Positions 29,993 through 37,676 of a stretch of 37,676 nt of DNA are shown piece by piece. A model generated the notes under the pieces. It was not told the DNA's origin. It ran no database searches and saw nothing but the letters and a program-made list of their open reading frames with translations. Each line of letters begins with the position of its first letter. Within the stretch, counting starts at the first letter, position 1. The stretch lies in assembly GCA_036504055.1 (NCBI GenBank), contig DASXVU010000032.1, positions 1 to 37,676 of the forward strand. The letters run 5' to 3'. The position numbers were made by a program, and so were the translations under genes. The stretch comes from Methanomassiliicoccales archaeon (GTDB lineage: Archaea; Thermoplasmatota; Thermoplasmata; Methanomassiliicoccales; UBA472).

Positions 29993-32314
29993 TCACTCCT
30001 TCTGCCTTCTCGCCGCCTCTAAGAGCAGCCTCTGCTCGGCCGATGCGATGATCGGAATGGTGTCCATCACGGTATCCGGATTCAGGCTGATGCTGTCGAT
30101 GCCCGCCTTCACCAGGAACTCGGTGAACTCCGGATAGACCGAGGGCGCCTGCCCGCAGATCGAAACGGTCCGTCCCTTCTTGTGCGCTTCGGTGATCAGG
30201 ATATTTATGGCCCGCTTGATGGCCTCGTTCCGTTCATCGAAGTATCCCATCTTGCCCAGCACATCGGAGTCCCGGTCCGCGCCCATGGTCAACTGGGTCA
30301 GGTCGTTGCTGCCGATGGAGAACCCGTCACAGTAGTCGGAGAACTCCGCCGCCATGAAGATGTTGGCCGGGATCTCGGCCATCAGGTAGAGCTTGAGGTC
30401 GCGGTTCCTTTCCAGGCCGACCTCGGCCATCATGGCGGAGATCTTCTTCAGTTCGTCGATCGTCCGCACGAACGGCAGCATGATCATGACGTTCTTCAGG
30501 CCCATCTCTTCGCGTACCTTCTTGATGGCCTTCAATTCGAGCTTGAACGCTTCCCGGTATGAATCGGATACGTAACGGGAACAGCCCCTCCATCCGATCA
30601 TTGGGTTGGATTCCTTGGGCTCGTACTTCTCGCCGCCCTTCATCTCGCGGTATTCGTTGGTCTTGAAGTCCGAGGTCCTCAGGATCACCGGCCTGGGGAA
30701 GAACGCCTTGGCCACCACGGAGATGCCGTTCGCCAGCCGGTCCACCAGCTCCTGCGATTTGCCCTTCTCCATCATGGCCAACGGGTGCTCCTGGATGTAG
30801 CTGGTGAAAAGGAACTCGATCCTCATCAGGCCCACGCCAGATACTGGCAGTGCACAGTATTCCTCGGCCTTCTGGGGAACCCCGATGTTCACATAGACCT
30901 TGGTCCCGGTCACTGGAACCATCATGCCGGATCCCTTGGCGGATTTTGATTCGCAGGAGTTCTCTTCCTTCTTCTTGACCGCGATCTCCCCCTCGTAGAC
31001 CACACCGGTCTTGCCTTCGACGGTGACCAGCAGGCCCTCGGTCAGGATGGTGATCGCGTCGGACGCACCGACCACGCAAGGGATACCCAATTCCCTGGCC
31101 ACGATCGCCGCGTGGCAGGTCATGCCCCCTTCCTCGGTGACGATGGCGGCCGCACGTGTCATTGCCGGCACCATGTCCGGTGTGGTCATCTTGGTCACCA
31201 TGATATCTCCTTTCTTGATGACCTCCAGGTTCATCTCGTCCGCGACGTGCCTTACCCTTCCGCTGGCGTTTCCAGGGGAGGCGGCCAATCCCTTGACCAA
31301 TATCTTATCCGATTTCATCTCCTCTGACACGGTATCCTTCCCGGCCTTGTCACCATTGTTACCCAATGTGGTCACGGGCCTGGCCTGGACCACGAAGACC
31401 TGCTCGTCCTCGATGCACCATTCTATGTCCATCGGACGGTCATAGTGGCTCTCGATGTTCTTCCCGATGTCCGCTACCGCGAATATCTGTTCGTCGGTCA
31501 GTTTCTGCGCGCTCACCAGTTCCGGGGCGATGTCCTCCTTGATGGTGTCTCCCACCTTTCCACGAACGAACTTCCAGGTCTGCTTGGCGACGCGCTTGTT
31601 GATGATCTTGTTGTGGAACTTCTCGACCACGTAGGTATCGGGAGTGACCTTCCCGCTGACTATGGCCTCTCCGAGCCCATAGCCGGCCTCGATTATGATG
31701 TGAGGCATTTCGGAGTTGGGGTCCACCGTGAACATGATACCGGATATGTCCGAGTTCACCATCTTCTGGACAACGACCGCCAGCTTGACCGCGGAGTGCT
31801 CGAAGTTCTTGGTGGCACGGTATGCTATGGCCCTTGGCGTGAAAAGGGATGACCAGCATTTCTTGATCTTATCCATCAGGTCATCGGCGTTGGGAACGTT
31901 CAGGTAGGTGTCCTGCTGTCCCGCGAAGGACGCAGTGGGCAGATCCTCGGCGGTGGCGCTGGACCTTACGGCCACCAGGCACGCCTTCTTTCCTTTGAAC
32001 ATTCGCCCATACTCTTTTAGCACTTCCTTTGTAAGGTCGGCCGGGATGAGAGATTCCTCGAACGCCTTCCTGATGGCGACGGATGCACCCTGAAGGGACG
32101 GTTCAGAGTTGACGTCCACCGAAGCCAACACCTCGTTGATCTTGGGGACCAGGTTGTTGGATGCTATGAAATCATCATAGGCGAGGGTAGTAAGCACAAA
32201 ACCGGGAGGTACATTGAACCCCGCGGAGACCAGTTCGCCCAGGTTCGCAGCTTTTCCTCCTGCGATAGGGATGTCGTTCTTGCTCAAGTCTGCGATGCTA
32301 GTGATTCGCTTCAT
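29993..32314 (-). CDS. ppsA: Phosphoenolpyruvate synthase (pyruvate, water dikinase)
   Basis: PpsA converts pyruvate, ATP and water into PEP, AMP and phosphate, the entry to gluconeogenesis. The 773-residue protein has an ATP-grasp-like N-terminal domain (AGGKAANLGELV at the start, then VRSSATAEDLPTASFAGQQDT). The swivelling phosphohistidine domain follows (GGMTCHAAIVARELGIP), then the PEP-binding TIM barrel with a SICGQAPS catalytic Cys region. Length is normal. A GGGGGAC site precedes the ATG at 32314. The divergent neighbour is porCDAB, whose product is the substrate of this enzyme. Confidence 0.97.
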   Translation of the reverse strand: MKRITSIADLSKNDIPIAGGKAANLGELVSAGFNVPPGFVLTTLAYDDFIASNNLVPKINEVLASVDVNSEPSLQGASVAIRKAFEESLIPADLTKEVLKEYGRMFKGKKACLVAVRSSATAEDLPTASFAGQQDTYLNVPNADDLMDKIKKCWSSLFTPRAIAYRATKNFEHSAVKLAVVVQKMVNSDISGIMFTVDPNSEMPHIIIEAGYGLGEAIVSGKVTPDTYVVEKFHNKIINKRVAKQTWKFVRGKVGDTIKEDIAPELVSAQKLTDEQIFAVADIGKNIESHYDRPMDIEWCIEDEQVFVVQARPVTTLGNNGDKAGKDTVSEEMKSDKILVKGLAASPGNASGRVRHVADEMNLEVIKKGDIMVTKMTTPDMVPAMTRAAAIVTEEGGMTCHAAIVARELGIPCVVGASDAITILTEGLLVTVEGKTGVVYEGEIAVKKKEENSCESKSAKGSGMMVPVTGTKVYVNIGVPQKAEEYCALPVSGVGLMRIEFLFTSYIQEHPLAMMEKGKSQELVDRLANGISVVAKAFFPRPVILRTSDFKTNEYREMKGGEKYEPKESNPMIGWRGCSRYVSDSYREAFKLELKAIKKVREEMGLKNVMIMLPFVRTIDELKKISAMMAEVGLERNRDLKLYLMAEIPANIFMAAEFSDYCDGFSIGSNDLTQLTMGADRDSDVLGKMGYFDERNEAIKRAINILITEAHKKGRTVSICGQAPSVYPEFTEFLVKAGIDSISLNPDTVMDTIPIIASAEQRLLLEAARRQKE

Positions 32315-32351
32315 TGTTTCGTCCCCCTTTCAAGAACGGATTTGGACTCAT

Positions 32352-32370
32352 GGGACGGCGTTTCCGTCCC
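32352..32370 (-). promoter_or_regulatory. Hairpin in the ppsA leader
   Basis: GGGACGG and CCGTCCC form a perfect 7-bp inverted repeat with a 5-nt loop, 38-56 nt upstream of the ppsA ATG. The TATA-like AACTTAATA at 32400-32408 (minus strand) predicts a 5' end close to 32378. The hairpin would therefore lie right at the 5' end of the mRNA and might affect stability or translation. Confidence 0.45.
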
Positions 32371-32399
32371 GTTCGCCTGTTCGCAATAAGCGCAATGGC

Positions 32400-32408
32400 T
32401 ATTAAGTT
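32400..32408 (-). promoter_or_regulatory. TATA-like element of ppsA
   Basis: Minus-strand AACTTAATA, about 90 bp upstream of the ATG, predicts a leader of about 65 nt containing the hairpin at 32352-32370. Confidence 0.45.
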
Positions 32409-32766
32409 TTCCGAGAACGCGGGAATTTTGGTAAGAAAAATAATCACGTTTCTACATGAACCCAACCTCCATGCTGGGTCAACGGTTCGCTGTGGCCTTG
32501 ACAACCATCAGCTTCAAAAATATTATGGAAAAGATATTAGTTCTGAGGCAGTATGGGTCGAAGTTGCCCTATGATTCCGCCCGAGATTCAAGAACGCCGA
32601 GCTGTGCCAATGCATGTCAGGAGGCTGTTTTTCGTAATATCATATTCGATAATCGAAGGGTGACTTCGCTATTCAGAGCTTTTTTCGAAATTGTAAGGTC
32701 AACAGTAAGCCGATTTTACATTATTCGCAATCTAATTAATGTCTTTCGTAATTGAATAAATGAAAT
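32409..32766. other. Divergent intergenic region between ppsA and por genes
   Basis: No gene is supported. A plus-strand frame at 32456-32755 has no ribosome-binding site or domain, and its composition does not look coding. Features are an ACCCA/TGGGT inverted pair (32459-32478), a perfect palindrome TTCGAT-A-ATCGAA (32645-32657) and two copies of TTTCGTAAT near 32632 and 32744. These could be operators coordinating the two divergent central-carbon operons, but evidence is only positional. Confidence 0.35.
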
Positions 32767-32773
32767 GATTAAA
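32767..32773 (+). promoter_or_regulatory. TATA box of the porCDAB operon
   Basis: GATTAAATA (about 32767-32775) predicts initiation near 32796, downstream of the ATG at 32778. It therefore supports the GTG at 32811 as the porC start. Confidence 0.5.
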
Positions 32774-32810
32774 TATCATGATAATTTTCAAGGTCTGCGA
32801 GGGCGTTGAA

Positions 32811-33371
32811 GTGAAAACCATTGAGATACGATGGCACGGCAGGGGCGGACAAGGTGTCGTTACAGCAAACGAGATCTTGGCCGGAGCCGCACTGAAGGAA
32901 GGCAAGTACATAAAAGCATTCCCGGAGTTCGGTCCGGAGAGGATGGGGGCGCCGATCAGGGCATTTGCCCGCATATCGGACGAACCGATCAACGTACACA
33001 GCCAGGTTTATTATCCCGACATAGTGGTCGTAATAGACCCCACCCTGATCGGGGTCGTCAACGTGCTTGACGGGCTCAAGCAGAAAGGGTCGGTCATAGC
33101 TAATTATCCAGATGGAAAGGACAAGCTCAAGATGAAGATCGGCAGCGAAGCAGACGTCCATGCGGTCAACGCCACCAAGATAGCGCTGGATGAGCTGGGA
33201 AGGCCGATGACCAACACTGCCATGCTGGGAGCGCTGGTCAAGGTATCTGATATGGTCAGTCTGAAGTCGGTAACGGAAGAACTGAGGGCGAAGTTCACTG
33301 GCAAGTTCAAGAATGATGTCATCGCGAAGAACGTGAAGGCCGTTCAAAGGGCATATGAAGAGGTGGACTGA
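32811..33371 (+). CDS. porC: Pyruvate:ferredoxin oxidoreductase gamma subunit
   Basis: This subunit belongs to the enzyme that interconverts pyruvate + CoA and acetyl-CoA + CO2 with ferredoxin. The protein (187 residues from GTG 32811) opens with the family motif KTIEIRWHGRGGQGVVTA, followed by FPEFGPERMGAPIRAFARIS. GAGGG lies seven bases before the GTG. The longer frame from ATG 32778 would begin upstream of the predicted transcription start. It is the first gene of porCDAB; its TGA is one base before porD. Confidence 0.93.
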   Translation: MKTIEIRWHGRGGQGVVTANEILAGAALKEGKYIKAFPEFGPERMGAPIRAFARISDEPINVHSQVYYPDIVVVIDPTLIGVVNVLDGLKQKGSVIANYPDGKDKLKMKIGSEADVHAVNATKIALDELGRPMTNTAMLGALVKVSDMVSLKSVTEELRAKFTGKFKNDVIAKNVKAVQRAYEEVD

Positions 33372-33372
33372 A

Positions 33373-33654
33373 ATGGCGGACAAGAGCTCGAAGGAACTGG
33401 AACCGGGCGCGATGATCTGTGAAGCAGGAAATGCCAGAGAGTACAAGACCGGGGACTGGCGGTCGAAGAGGCCGGAAGTGGACAAGGAGAAATGCACCAA
33501 CTGCCTCTTCTGCTGGATCTACTGCCCGGACAACAGTATCATCGTAGAGAACGAGAAGATGAAGGGAATCAAGTACTCACACTGCAAAGGCTGCGGCATA
33601 TGTGCGAACCAGTGCCCGGCAAAGGCGATTACGATGATCGAGGAGGGAGCTTAA
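33373..33654 (+). CDS. porD: Pyruvate:ferredoxin oxidoreductase delta subunit (2[4Fe-4S] ferredoxin)
   Basis: This electron-transfer subunit of about 93 residues has two C-x2-C-x2-C-x3-C clusters: CTNCLFCWIYCP, then CKGCGICANQCP. It passes electrons from the catalytic subunits to ferredoxin. The ATG at 33373 directly follows the porC stop. Its TAA shares one base with the porA ATG, so translation is coupled. The frame extends to 33355, but that is internal to porC. Confidence 0.95.
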   Translation: MADKSSKELEPGAMICEAGNAREYKTGDWRSKRPEVDKEKCTNCLFCWIYCPDNSIIVENEKMKGIKYSHCKGCGICANQCPAKAITMIEEGA

Positions 33655-34814
33655 TGGAACCGATTGCGTTGAACGGGGATATGGCCATAGCCCATGCATG
33701 GAGACAGATCGACCCGGACGTTGTCGCGTCCTATCCTATCACTCCGCAGACCATCATAGTGGAGAACTATGCCGAGTTCGTGGCCAACGGTGAGGTCGAA
33801 ACCGAATACGTTTGCGCTGAGTCAGAGCACAGCGCGATGTCCTTATGCATCGGCGCCTCAGCGGCCGGCGGCAGGGTTGCGACCGCGACCGCATCGGCCG
33901 GACTGGCATTCATGTGGGAGGTGCTTTGGATCGCCTCTGCGATGAGGCTTCCGATATGCATGTCGGTCGCCAACCGTGCCTTGAGCGGACCGATCAACAT
34001 CCAGTGCGACCACAGTGACGCCATGGGCGCAAGGGACACCGGATGGATACAGCTCTTCGGGGAGAACGTCCAAGAGGCCTACGACAACACCGTGATGTCG
34101 TTCAAGATCGCAGAGCACTCCGGAGTCCGCCTGCCCATCATGACATGCATCGACGGTTTCATTGTCACCCATGCGCTGGAACGCCTGGAGACGCTGGAGA
34201 CCCAGGTTGTGAAGGATTTCGTCGGACCGTACCAGGCGGTGAGGCCGCTCCTGGACCTTAAGAACCCGACCACCTATGGACCGTTCTCGCAGACGGACTA
34301 CTATTTCGAGCACAAGTATCAGATCATGGAGGCCATGAAGCGCGCCAAACCGGTGGTAAAGCAGGTCCAGAAGGACTATGCCAAGATCTCCGGCCGAGAG
34401 CACAGCATCATCGAGGGATACAAGACCGAGGACGCTGACTATGTCATAATGGCAATGGGTTCCACCGCTGGAACGCTGCGCCATGTGGTCGATGAACTGA
34501 GGCACGAGGGAAAGAAGGTCGGTTCGGTCAAGCTGCGTCTGTTCAGGCCTTTCCCGTTCGATGAGGTCAAGGAAATGTTGGAAGGCAAGAAGGGAGTGGC
34601 CGTTATGGATCGTGCGATCAGCACCGGATCTTCAGGGCCGATGTTCCCAGAGGTCCGTACGGCCCTGTACGATGCCGTGGACCGCCCGGACATCGCGAAC
34701 TATGTCTACGGACTTGGAGGAAGGGACGTCAAGATCGACGAGCTAAAGGGAGTGTACAAGCAGCTGATGACGAAAGATCATGACATGGTCAATTACCTGG
34801 GGGTGCGCCCGTGA
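33654..34814 (+). CDS. porA: Pyruvate:ferredoxin oxidoreductase alpha subunit
   Basis: This subunit of about 386 residues carries the pyrimidine-binding part of the enzyme. Its hallmark near the N-terminus is YPITPQTIIVENYAEF, followed by ESEHSAMSLCIGASAAGG. The C-terminus has the LRLFRPFPFDEV transketolase-C-like domain. The ATG at 33654 overlaps the porD stop by one base. The frame could be read from 33492, but that codes in the wrong frame through porD. Its TGA overlaps the porB GTG (GTGA). Confidence 0.95.
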   Translation: MEPIALNGDMAIAHAWRQIDPDVVASYPITPQTIIVENYAEFVANGEVETEYVCAESEHSAMSLCIGASAAGGRVATATASAGLAFMWEVLWIASAMRLPICMSVANRALSGPINIQCDHSDAMGARDTGWIQLFGENVQEAYDNTVMSFKIAEHSGVRLPIMTCIDGFIVTHALERLETLETQVVKDFVGPYQAVRPLLDLKNPTTYGPFSQTDYYFEHKYQIMEAMKRAKPVVKQVQKDYAKISGREHSIIEGYKTEDADYVIMAMGSTAGTLRHVVDELRHEGKKVGSVKLRLFRPFPFDEVKEMLEGKKGVAVMDRAISTGSSGPMFPEVRTALYDAVDRPDIANYVYGLGGRDVKIDELKGVYKQLMTKDHDMVNYLGVRP

Positions 34815-35755
34815 GCTTCACTCTGAAAGAGCTCTCCCACTCCGAGGACCGCCTGACCGAAGGGCACCGGCTCTGCGCCGGCTGCTCGGAATCTATCGTG
34901 GCCCGCCAGGTCCTGATGGCCAGCAAGAAGCCGGTGGTCGTGGCCAACGCCACTGGTTGCTTCGAGGTCTCCACCACCATCTATCCGTTCACCTCCTGGA
35001 ACGTGCCATGGATCCACAGCGCCTTCGAGAACGCCCCGGCATCGATCGGCGGCGTGGAGGCGACGTATCTGGCATTGAAAAGGAAGGGCAAGATTACCGA
35101 GGACATCAACTTCCTCGCCTTCGGCGGAGACGGCGCAACCTACGATATCGGATTCCAGGCGTTATCTGGAGCGATCGAACGGGGACACCGTTTCCTGTAC
35201 GTTTGCCTGAACAACGAGGCATATATGAACACCGGTATCCAGAGGTCCGGAGCCACCGGAAGGGGCGCCCAGACCACCACCTGCCCGGCAGGAACCTGCG
35301 TTCCCGGAAAGAAGGAATTCCCCAAGGACCTCACCCGGATCATCATCGCCCATGACCTCCCCTACGCGGCCCAGGCATCTCCCCACAACTGGAGGGACCT
35401 GATGGAAAAGGCGGAGAAGGGATTGGAGTGCGGAGGACCGGCGTTCATGAACGTGGTCACACCATGTCCCCGCGGCTGGAGGTTCGACCCGGCCCTCACG
35501 ATCGAGATATCCAGGCTTGCGGTTGAGACCTGCATCTGGCCTCTCTATGAGTTCGAGAAAGGCAAGTGGAGCTTGACCGGAGAGAGCAAGAGGATCGCCG
35601 AGGGCAAGAAGGAGAAACGCCCGGTGATGGACTGGATCAAGTCCCAGGGCCGCTTCGGTCACCTCTTGAAGGACAAATGGTCCCCGGTGATCGAAGAGAT
35701 CCAGGCCAACGTCGATAAGAAGTGGGAAGAGCTGATCAAGCTAAGCCAGATGTGA
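34811..35755 (+). CDS. porB: Pyruvate:ferredoxin oxidoreductase beta subunit
   Basis: This 314-residue subunit binds thiamine diphosphate and a [4Fe-4S] cluster. It has Cys22 and Cys25 (LCAGCSES), Cys50 (ATGCFEVS) and a late Cys (TPCPRGW) as cluster ligands. The thiamine motif is GGDGATYDIGFQALSG then CLNNEAYMNTG. The start GTG at 34811 overlaps the porA stop. The C-terminal RPVMDWIKSQGRF segment is typical of PorB. The gamma-delta-alpha-beta order and the pyruvate-type motifs favour pyruvate over 2-oxoisovalerate or 2-oxoglutarate. Confidence 0.95.
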   Translation: MSFTLKELSHSEDRLTEGHRLCAGCSESIVARQVLMASKKPVVVANATGCFEVSTTIYPFTSWNVPWIHSAFENAPASIGGVEATYLALKRKGKITEDINFLAFGGDGATYDIGFQALSGAIERGHRFLYVCLNNEAYMNTGIQRSGATGRGAQTTTCPAGTCVPGKKEFPKDLTRIIIAHDLPYAAQASPHNWRDLMEKAEKGLECGGPAFMNVVTPCPRGWRFDPALTIEISRLAVETCIWPLYEFEKGKWSLTGESKRIAEGKKEKRPVMDWIKSQGRFGHLLKDKWSPVIEEIQANVDKKWEELIKLSQM

Positions 35756-35831
35756 TCGGGTCCTGACTTCCAAAACCCCTTAATAATAATTTTTCAAAAG
35801 AACCGGATCAAAAATGATCGTCGGACGGCCA

Positions 35832-36542
35832 CTAATGGGTCGATCCCGATTCCTCGAAGACCGCATCCATTCCACGGAAGGCCTTCTCGATGGCCTCCAG
35901 GTCCTTCTTGGTAAGCGGTCTGCCGGTGTTCGGCATGGTCGGCCTGTCGATGTAGACGATCTTGGGATCGAGGCTTCTGATGGTCTCGGCGATCTCATTG
36001 ACCTCGCCGATGTTCTGACCTACCAGGGTGGTCTTGACGCGGAAGTCTCCCTTGAACGTCTCCCTGGCCCTTCTGGCTCCAGATATCACGTCGTCCAAAT
36101 GAATCGCGCTGCATGGCCGGTTGACCTTTTGGAAGGTGGCCTCGGAGGCGGCATCGATCTTCGCGATGATGATATCGAACTTCAAGATCTCCGCAAGCGC
36201 GTCATCCTCGTTCAGAAGGGTGCAGTTGGTGACGACGGACATCTTCTTGTCGGTCAGCTTGCGCAACGCTCCGACGATATCGCCCAAGTTCTCCGCCAGC
36301 AAAGGCTCGCCAGTGCCACGGAATGTTATGTGGTCGACCCCGGAGACGCTGACGTGCTCCATGAAATCATTGGCCAGGTCCTGTTCGGCAACGAACTTGC
36401 TCCGCTGCGAGACCATCATCCCCCCTCTCCCGAGCCTGCAATATGTGCAATTGAAGTTGCAGACCTTTGGTCCCCGACAAATGGGGTCCACGCCCAGACT
36501 GCAACCTGATTCGCTTGATTTCACATCGTATACCGATCTCAT
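35832..36542 (-). CDS. Radical SAM protein, COG0731-like
   Basis: The 236-residue protein is a small radical SAM enzyme with the cluster CNFNCTYC (Cys28, Cys32, Cys35) preceded by DPICRGPKV, and the SAM-binding FRGTGEPL element. It resembles archaeal COG0731 proteins, a group that includes the wyosine enzyme TYW1, but it is shorter than TYW1. The reaction is unknown. The ATG at 36542 has GGAGAC about eight bases upstream, and the stop is TAG. It is convergent with porB, with T-rich tracts on both strands between them (35780-35800). Confidence 0.8.
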   Translation of the reverse strand: MRSVYDVKSSESGCSLGVDPICRGPKVCNFNCTYCRLGRGGMMVSQRSKFVAEQDLANDFMEHVSVSGVDHITFRGTGEPLLAENLGDIVGALRKLTDKKMSVVTNCTLLNEDDALAEILKFDIIIAKIDAASEATFQKVNRPCSAIHLDDVISGARRARETFKGDFRVKTTLVGQNIGEVNEIAETIRSLDPKIVYIDRPTMPNTGRPLTKKDLEAIEKAFRGMDAVFEESGSTH

Positions 36543-36766
36543 TGAATTGTCTCCTTCTGATGGGGCCGTCCCTTATCGGTCGGACAAGGCAACCGCCCCT
36601 ATGATCTGCTGAAATAGGACACCCCATGATACTCTGGGCACATCTTTTTTTTCGACCTTTTGAATTGCTATTACAACCTATCGAACATAAATGTTTCGTG
36701 GCAAATGCTTTAGAAACGGTGGATAAAGTCGCTGTCCGGGCGTACCGGAAGGAAAATAGGTGGAGT

Positions 36767-36985
36767 TTAAGATTGAGCGGCCAACATCTCTTCCCATATC
36801 TTGATGGTCTCCTCGGCCTCTTCCCGGTCCACCACCTGGATCGCAAATCCGGCGTGGATGATGACATATTCGCCCACCCCCGCCTTGACCAGCGAAACGT
36901 TGACCTTTCTGGTCACTCCGCCGAAATCGACGTCCGCATCCTTACCTTCAATGCTAAGAATCTTACCTGGGACAGCTAGGCACAT
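36767..36985 (-). CDS. hypC: Hydrogenase maturation chaperone HypC/HybG
   Basis: HypC escorts the Fe(CN)2CO unit to the large subunit of [NiFe] hydrogenase. The 72-residue protein starts MCLAVPGKIL with the essential N-terminal Cys after Met removal, and continues with the OB-fold pattern (VDFGGVTRKVNVSL, GEYVIIHAGFAIQ). Because Cys must be residue 2, the ATG at 36985 rather than the GTG at 36994 is the start; GGGTGA sits seven bases upstream. It begins five bases after the NAC stop, suggesting coupling. Other hyp genes are not in this window. Confidence 0.94.
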   Translation of the reverse strand: MCLAVPGKILSIEGKDADVDFGGVTRKVNVSLVKAGVGEYVIIHAGFAIQVVDREEAEETIKIWEEMLAAQS

Positions 36986-36990
36986 TTTTT

Positions 36991-37386
36991 TCACCCTGCC
37001 ATGATCTTCAGGATCGCTTCCGCCGGCTGGCCATCGGTGGCCATGAGCGCTTCGATCGCCTTTTCCCTCGAAGCCCCGGTCTGGTCCATCACCAATGTGA
37101 TGTCCTCTTCCGGTAGTCCGGCTTCCGCCGGCAAGGTCTGCACAGACATTCCGGGCTTGGCCGCGGCAGCGGATCGGGGTTTCACTTCAGGCTCCCCTAC
37201 GACCTGGAAGGTCTTCTGGCCCTGAACGGTCATGATGGTGACCTCGGCCTCTTTGAAAACATATTCCTTGGTCTTGGTCAGGATGATTATTTCCTGAACG
37301 TCGGTTAGCTCTTCAGTGCTTATGCCCATCTTTCGCATAGCCTGCTTCATCTGTCGAGGGTTGACCCTGCCCATTCCTGGCATCAT
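36991..37386 (-). CDS. nac: Nascent polypeptide-associated complex protein (archaeal NAC)
   Basis: This ribosome-associated chaperone binds nascent chains. The 131-residue protein has a short N-terminal GMGRVNPRQMKQAMRKMGI motif, the beta-barrel NAC domain (about 25-70, VQEIIILTKTKEYVFKEAEV), a Pro/Ala linker and a C-terminal UBA domain (about 90-131, DITLVMDQTGASREKAIEAL). Length and order are typical for the archaeal homodimeric NAC. The start is one of the tandem ATGs at 37386/37383, after an AGGAC run. hypC follows directly. Confidence 0.96.
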   Translation of the reverse strand: MMPGMGRVNPRQMKQAMRKMGISTEELTDVQEIIILTKTKEYVFKEAEVTIMTVQGQKTFQVVGEPEVKPRSAAAAKPGMSVQTLPAEAGLPEEDITLVMDQTGASREKAIEALMATDGQPAEAILKIMAG

Positions 37387-37475
37387 GGACGTCCTGTGAG
37401 TGATTATGTAGCGTATATAAAATCCTTACAAAGATGCATCGGGACAGCCGCGTGTCGTAATTTGGCGTCCAGATG

Positions 37476-37515
37476 AAAAAAGGAGATCCGAGGGACCGGT
37501 GAGGTCACCCGGATC
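37476..37515 (-). terminator. Hairpin plus T-tract downstream of glnA
   Basis: On the minus strand GATCCG (37515-37510) and CGGATC (37490-37485) flank an inner GGTGA/TCACC pair, giving a hairpin. It is followed by a TTTTTT tract (37481-37476), about 50 nt beyond the glnA stop. This looks like a Rho-independent-style terminator, which archaea also respond to through the T-tract. Confidence 0.55.
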
Positions 37516-37566
37516 GAACGCGCTGTCGATGGTTCATTTCGCTTAATAGACAGCACCTTTGAGACG

Positions 37567-37676
37567 TTACAGGACCTTCAGGTACCGCTCTACCTCCCAA
37601 TCGGTGACCCAGTTGCGATAGTTGTCCCATTCTTCCTCCTTGATGTGGATATAGTGCTCGAATATGTGGTCACCAA
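37567..37676 (-). CDS. glnA: Glutamine synthetase, C-terminal end (rest outside window)
   Basis: The minus strand, read from the right edge, encodes GDHIFEHYIHIKEEEWDNY followed by RNWVTDWEVERYLKVL and TAA. This is the characteristic end of type I glutamine synthetase (E-x-Y-R-x2-V-x2-W-E-x-E-R-Y), which makes glutamine from glutamate and ammonia. Only about 35 codons are present; the body and start lie beyond the window. It is followed by a hairpin/T-tract terminator. Confidence 0.85.
   Translation of the reverse strand, partial: GDHIFEHYIHIKEEEWDNYRNWVTDWEVERYLKVL

Noticed and set aside
32456-32755. 99-codon frame between ppsA and porC
   Set aside because: It has no ribosome-binding site, a noncoding-like composition, and lies in promoter DNA.
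33492-33653. Upstream extension of porA across porD
   Set aside because: The segment overlaps porD in another frame; the true start shares one base with the porD stop.
1-37676. Pyrrolysine (TAG) readthrough, suggested by a possible Methanomassiliicoccales origin
   Set aside because: TAG ends several genes where the families normally end (6312-6314, 13107-13109, 26273-26275, 29932-29934, 35832-35834), and no methylamine methyltransferase gene is present.
1-37676. CRISPR array, insertion sequence, prophage or integrated plasmid
   Set aside because: No regularly spaced repeats, transposase, integrase or phage structural gene is visible in any frame.

Overview
The window is a gene-dense stretch of archaeal chromosome with roughly 43 protein genes, two of them cut by the window edges, and one tRNA. 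Archaeal hallmarks are RadA, a class I CCA-adding enzyme, an archaeal-type tRNA (G10-N2) methyltransferase, both prenyl-ether lipid enzymes (GGGP and DGGGP synthase), an archaeal NAC, PorCDAB, and AT-rich TATA elements about 25 bp ahead of many starts. A COG1964 radical SAM protein, a UroD-fold methyltransferase, HypC (implying a [NiFe] hydrogenase) and PEP synthase suggest an anaerobe. The best guess is a Thermoplasmata lineage, possibly related to Methanomassiliicoccales; this is inference, because no rRNA or mcr gene is present. TAG ends at least five genes, and nothing here points to pyrrolysine decoding.

Layout. 1-6.3 kb: CCA enzyme (3' part), a small membrane protein, a flotillin-like SPFH protein with tandem repeats, radA with a striking upstream palindrome, and tRNA methyltransferase. 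6.3-9.7 kb: an M50 site-2-type protease, a zinc ribbon, and the two-gene ether-lipid operon. 9.7-13.1 kb: pdxT, a PaaK-like adenylate-forming ligase divergent from a DUF169 protein, and a Cys-rich small protein. 13.2-16.6 kb: the COG1964 radical SAM protein, then a zinc-ribbon protein and UroD-fold methyltransferase operon behind a promoter carrying a 12-bp inverted repeat. 16.6-21.1 kb: a metal ABC transporter operon (substrate-binding protein, ATPase, permease) divergent from a NikR-like repressor, followed by a metallo-beta-lactamase/rhodanese protein with an altered metal site. 21.1-23.5 kb: a PD-(D/E)XK-like protein, a membrane-anchored DUF4097-like protein and two tiny proteins. 23.8-28.6 kb: an aquaporin whose start codon appears to be ACG, hisS, dodecin, RNase HI, a bacterial-type panD and an HDAC-family deacetylase. 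28.9-35.8 kb: tRNA-Asp, a CBS-ParB fusion, ppsA and the porCDAB operon. 35.8 kb to the end: a radical SAM protein, NAC coupled to hypC, and the 3' end of glnA.

How the genes work together. PorCDAB and PEP synthase lie back to back and together convert acetyl-CoA plus CO2 to pyruvate and then PEP. DGGGP and GGGP synthase build the first two ether bonds of archaeal lipids, and the COG1964 protein could act later in lipid (tetraether) or cofactor biosynthesis. The NikR-like regulator probably controls the adjacent metal transporter. The neighbouring methyltransferase and zinc-ribbon proteins are likely metal users, and the methyltransferase promoter shares an octamer with the regulator's intergenic region. 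I see no CRISPR array, insertion sequence or prophage. The most unusual items are regulatory DNA (the radA palindrome and the methyltransferase inverted repeat), the ACG-start aquaporin, a tRNA-Asp with C at position 55, and the bacterial-looking dodecin-rnhA-panD block.
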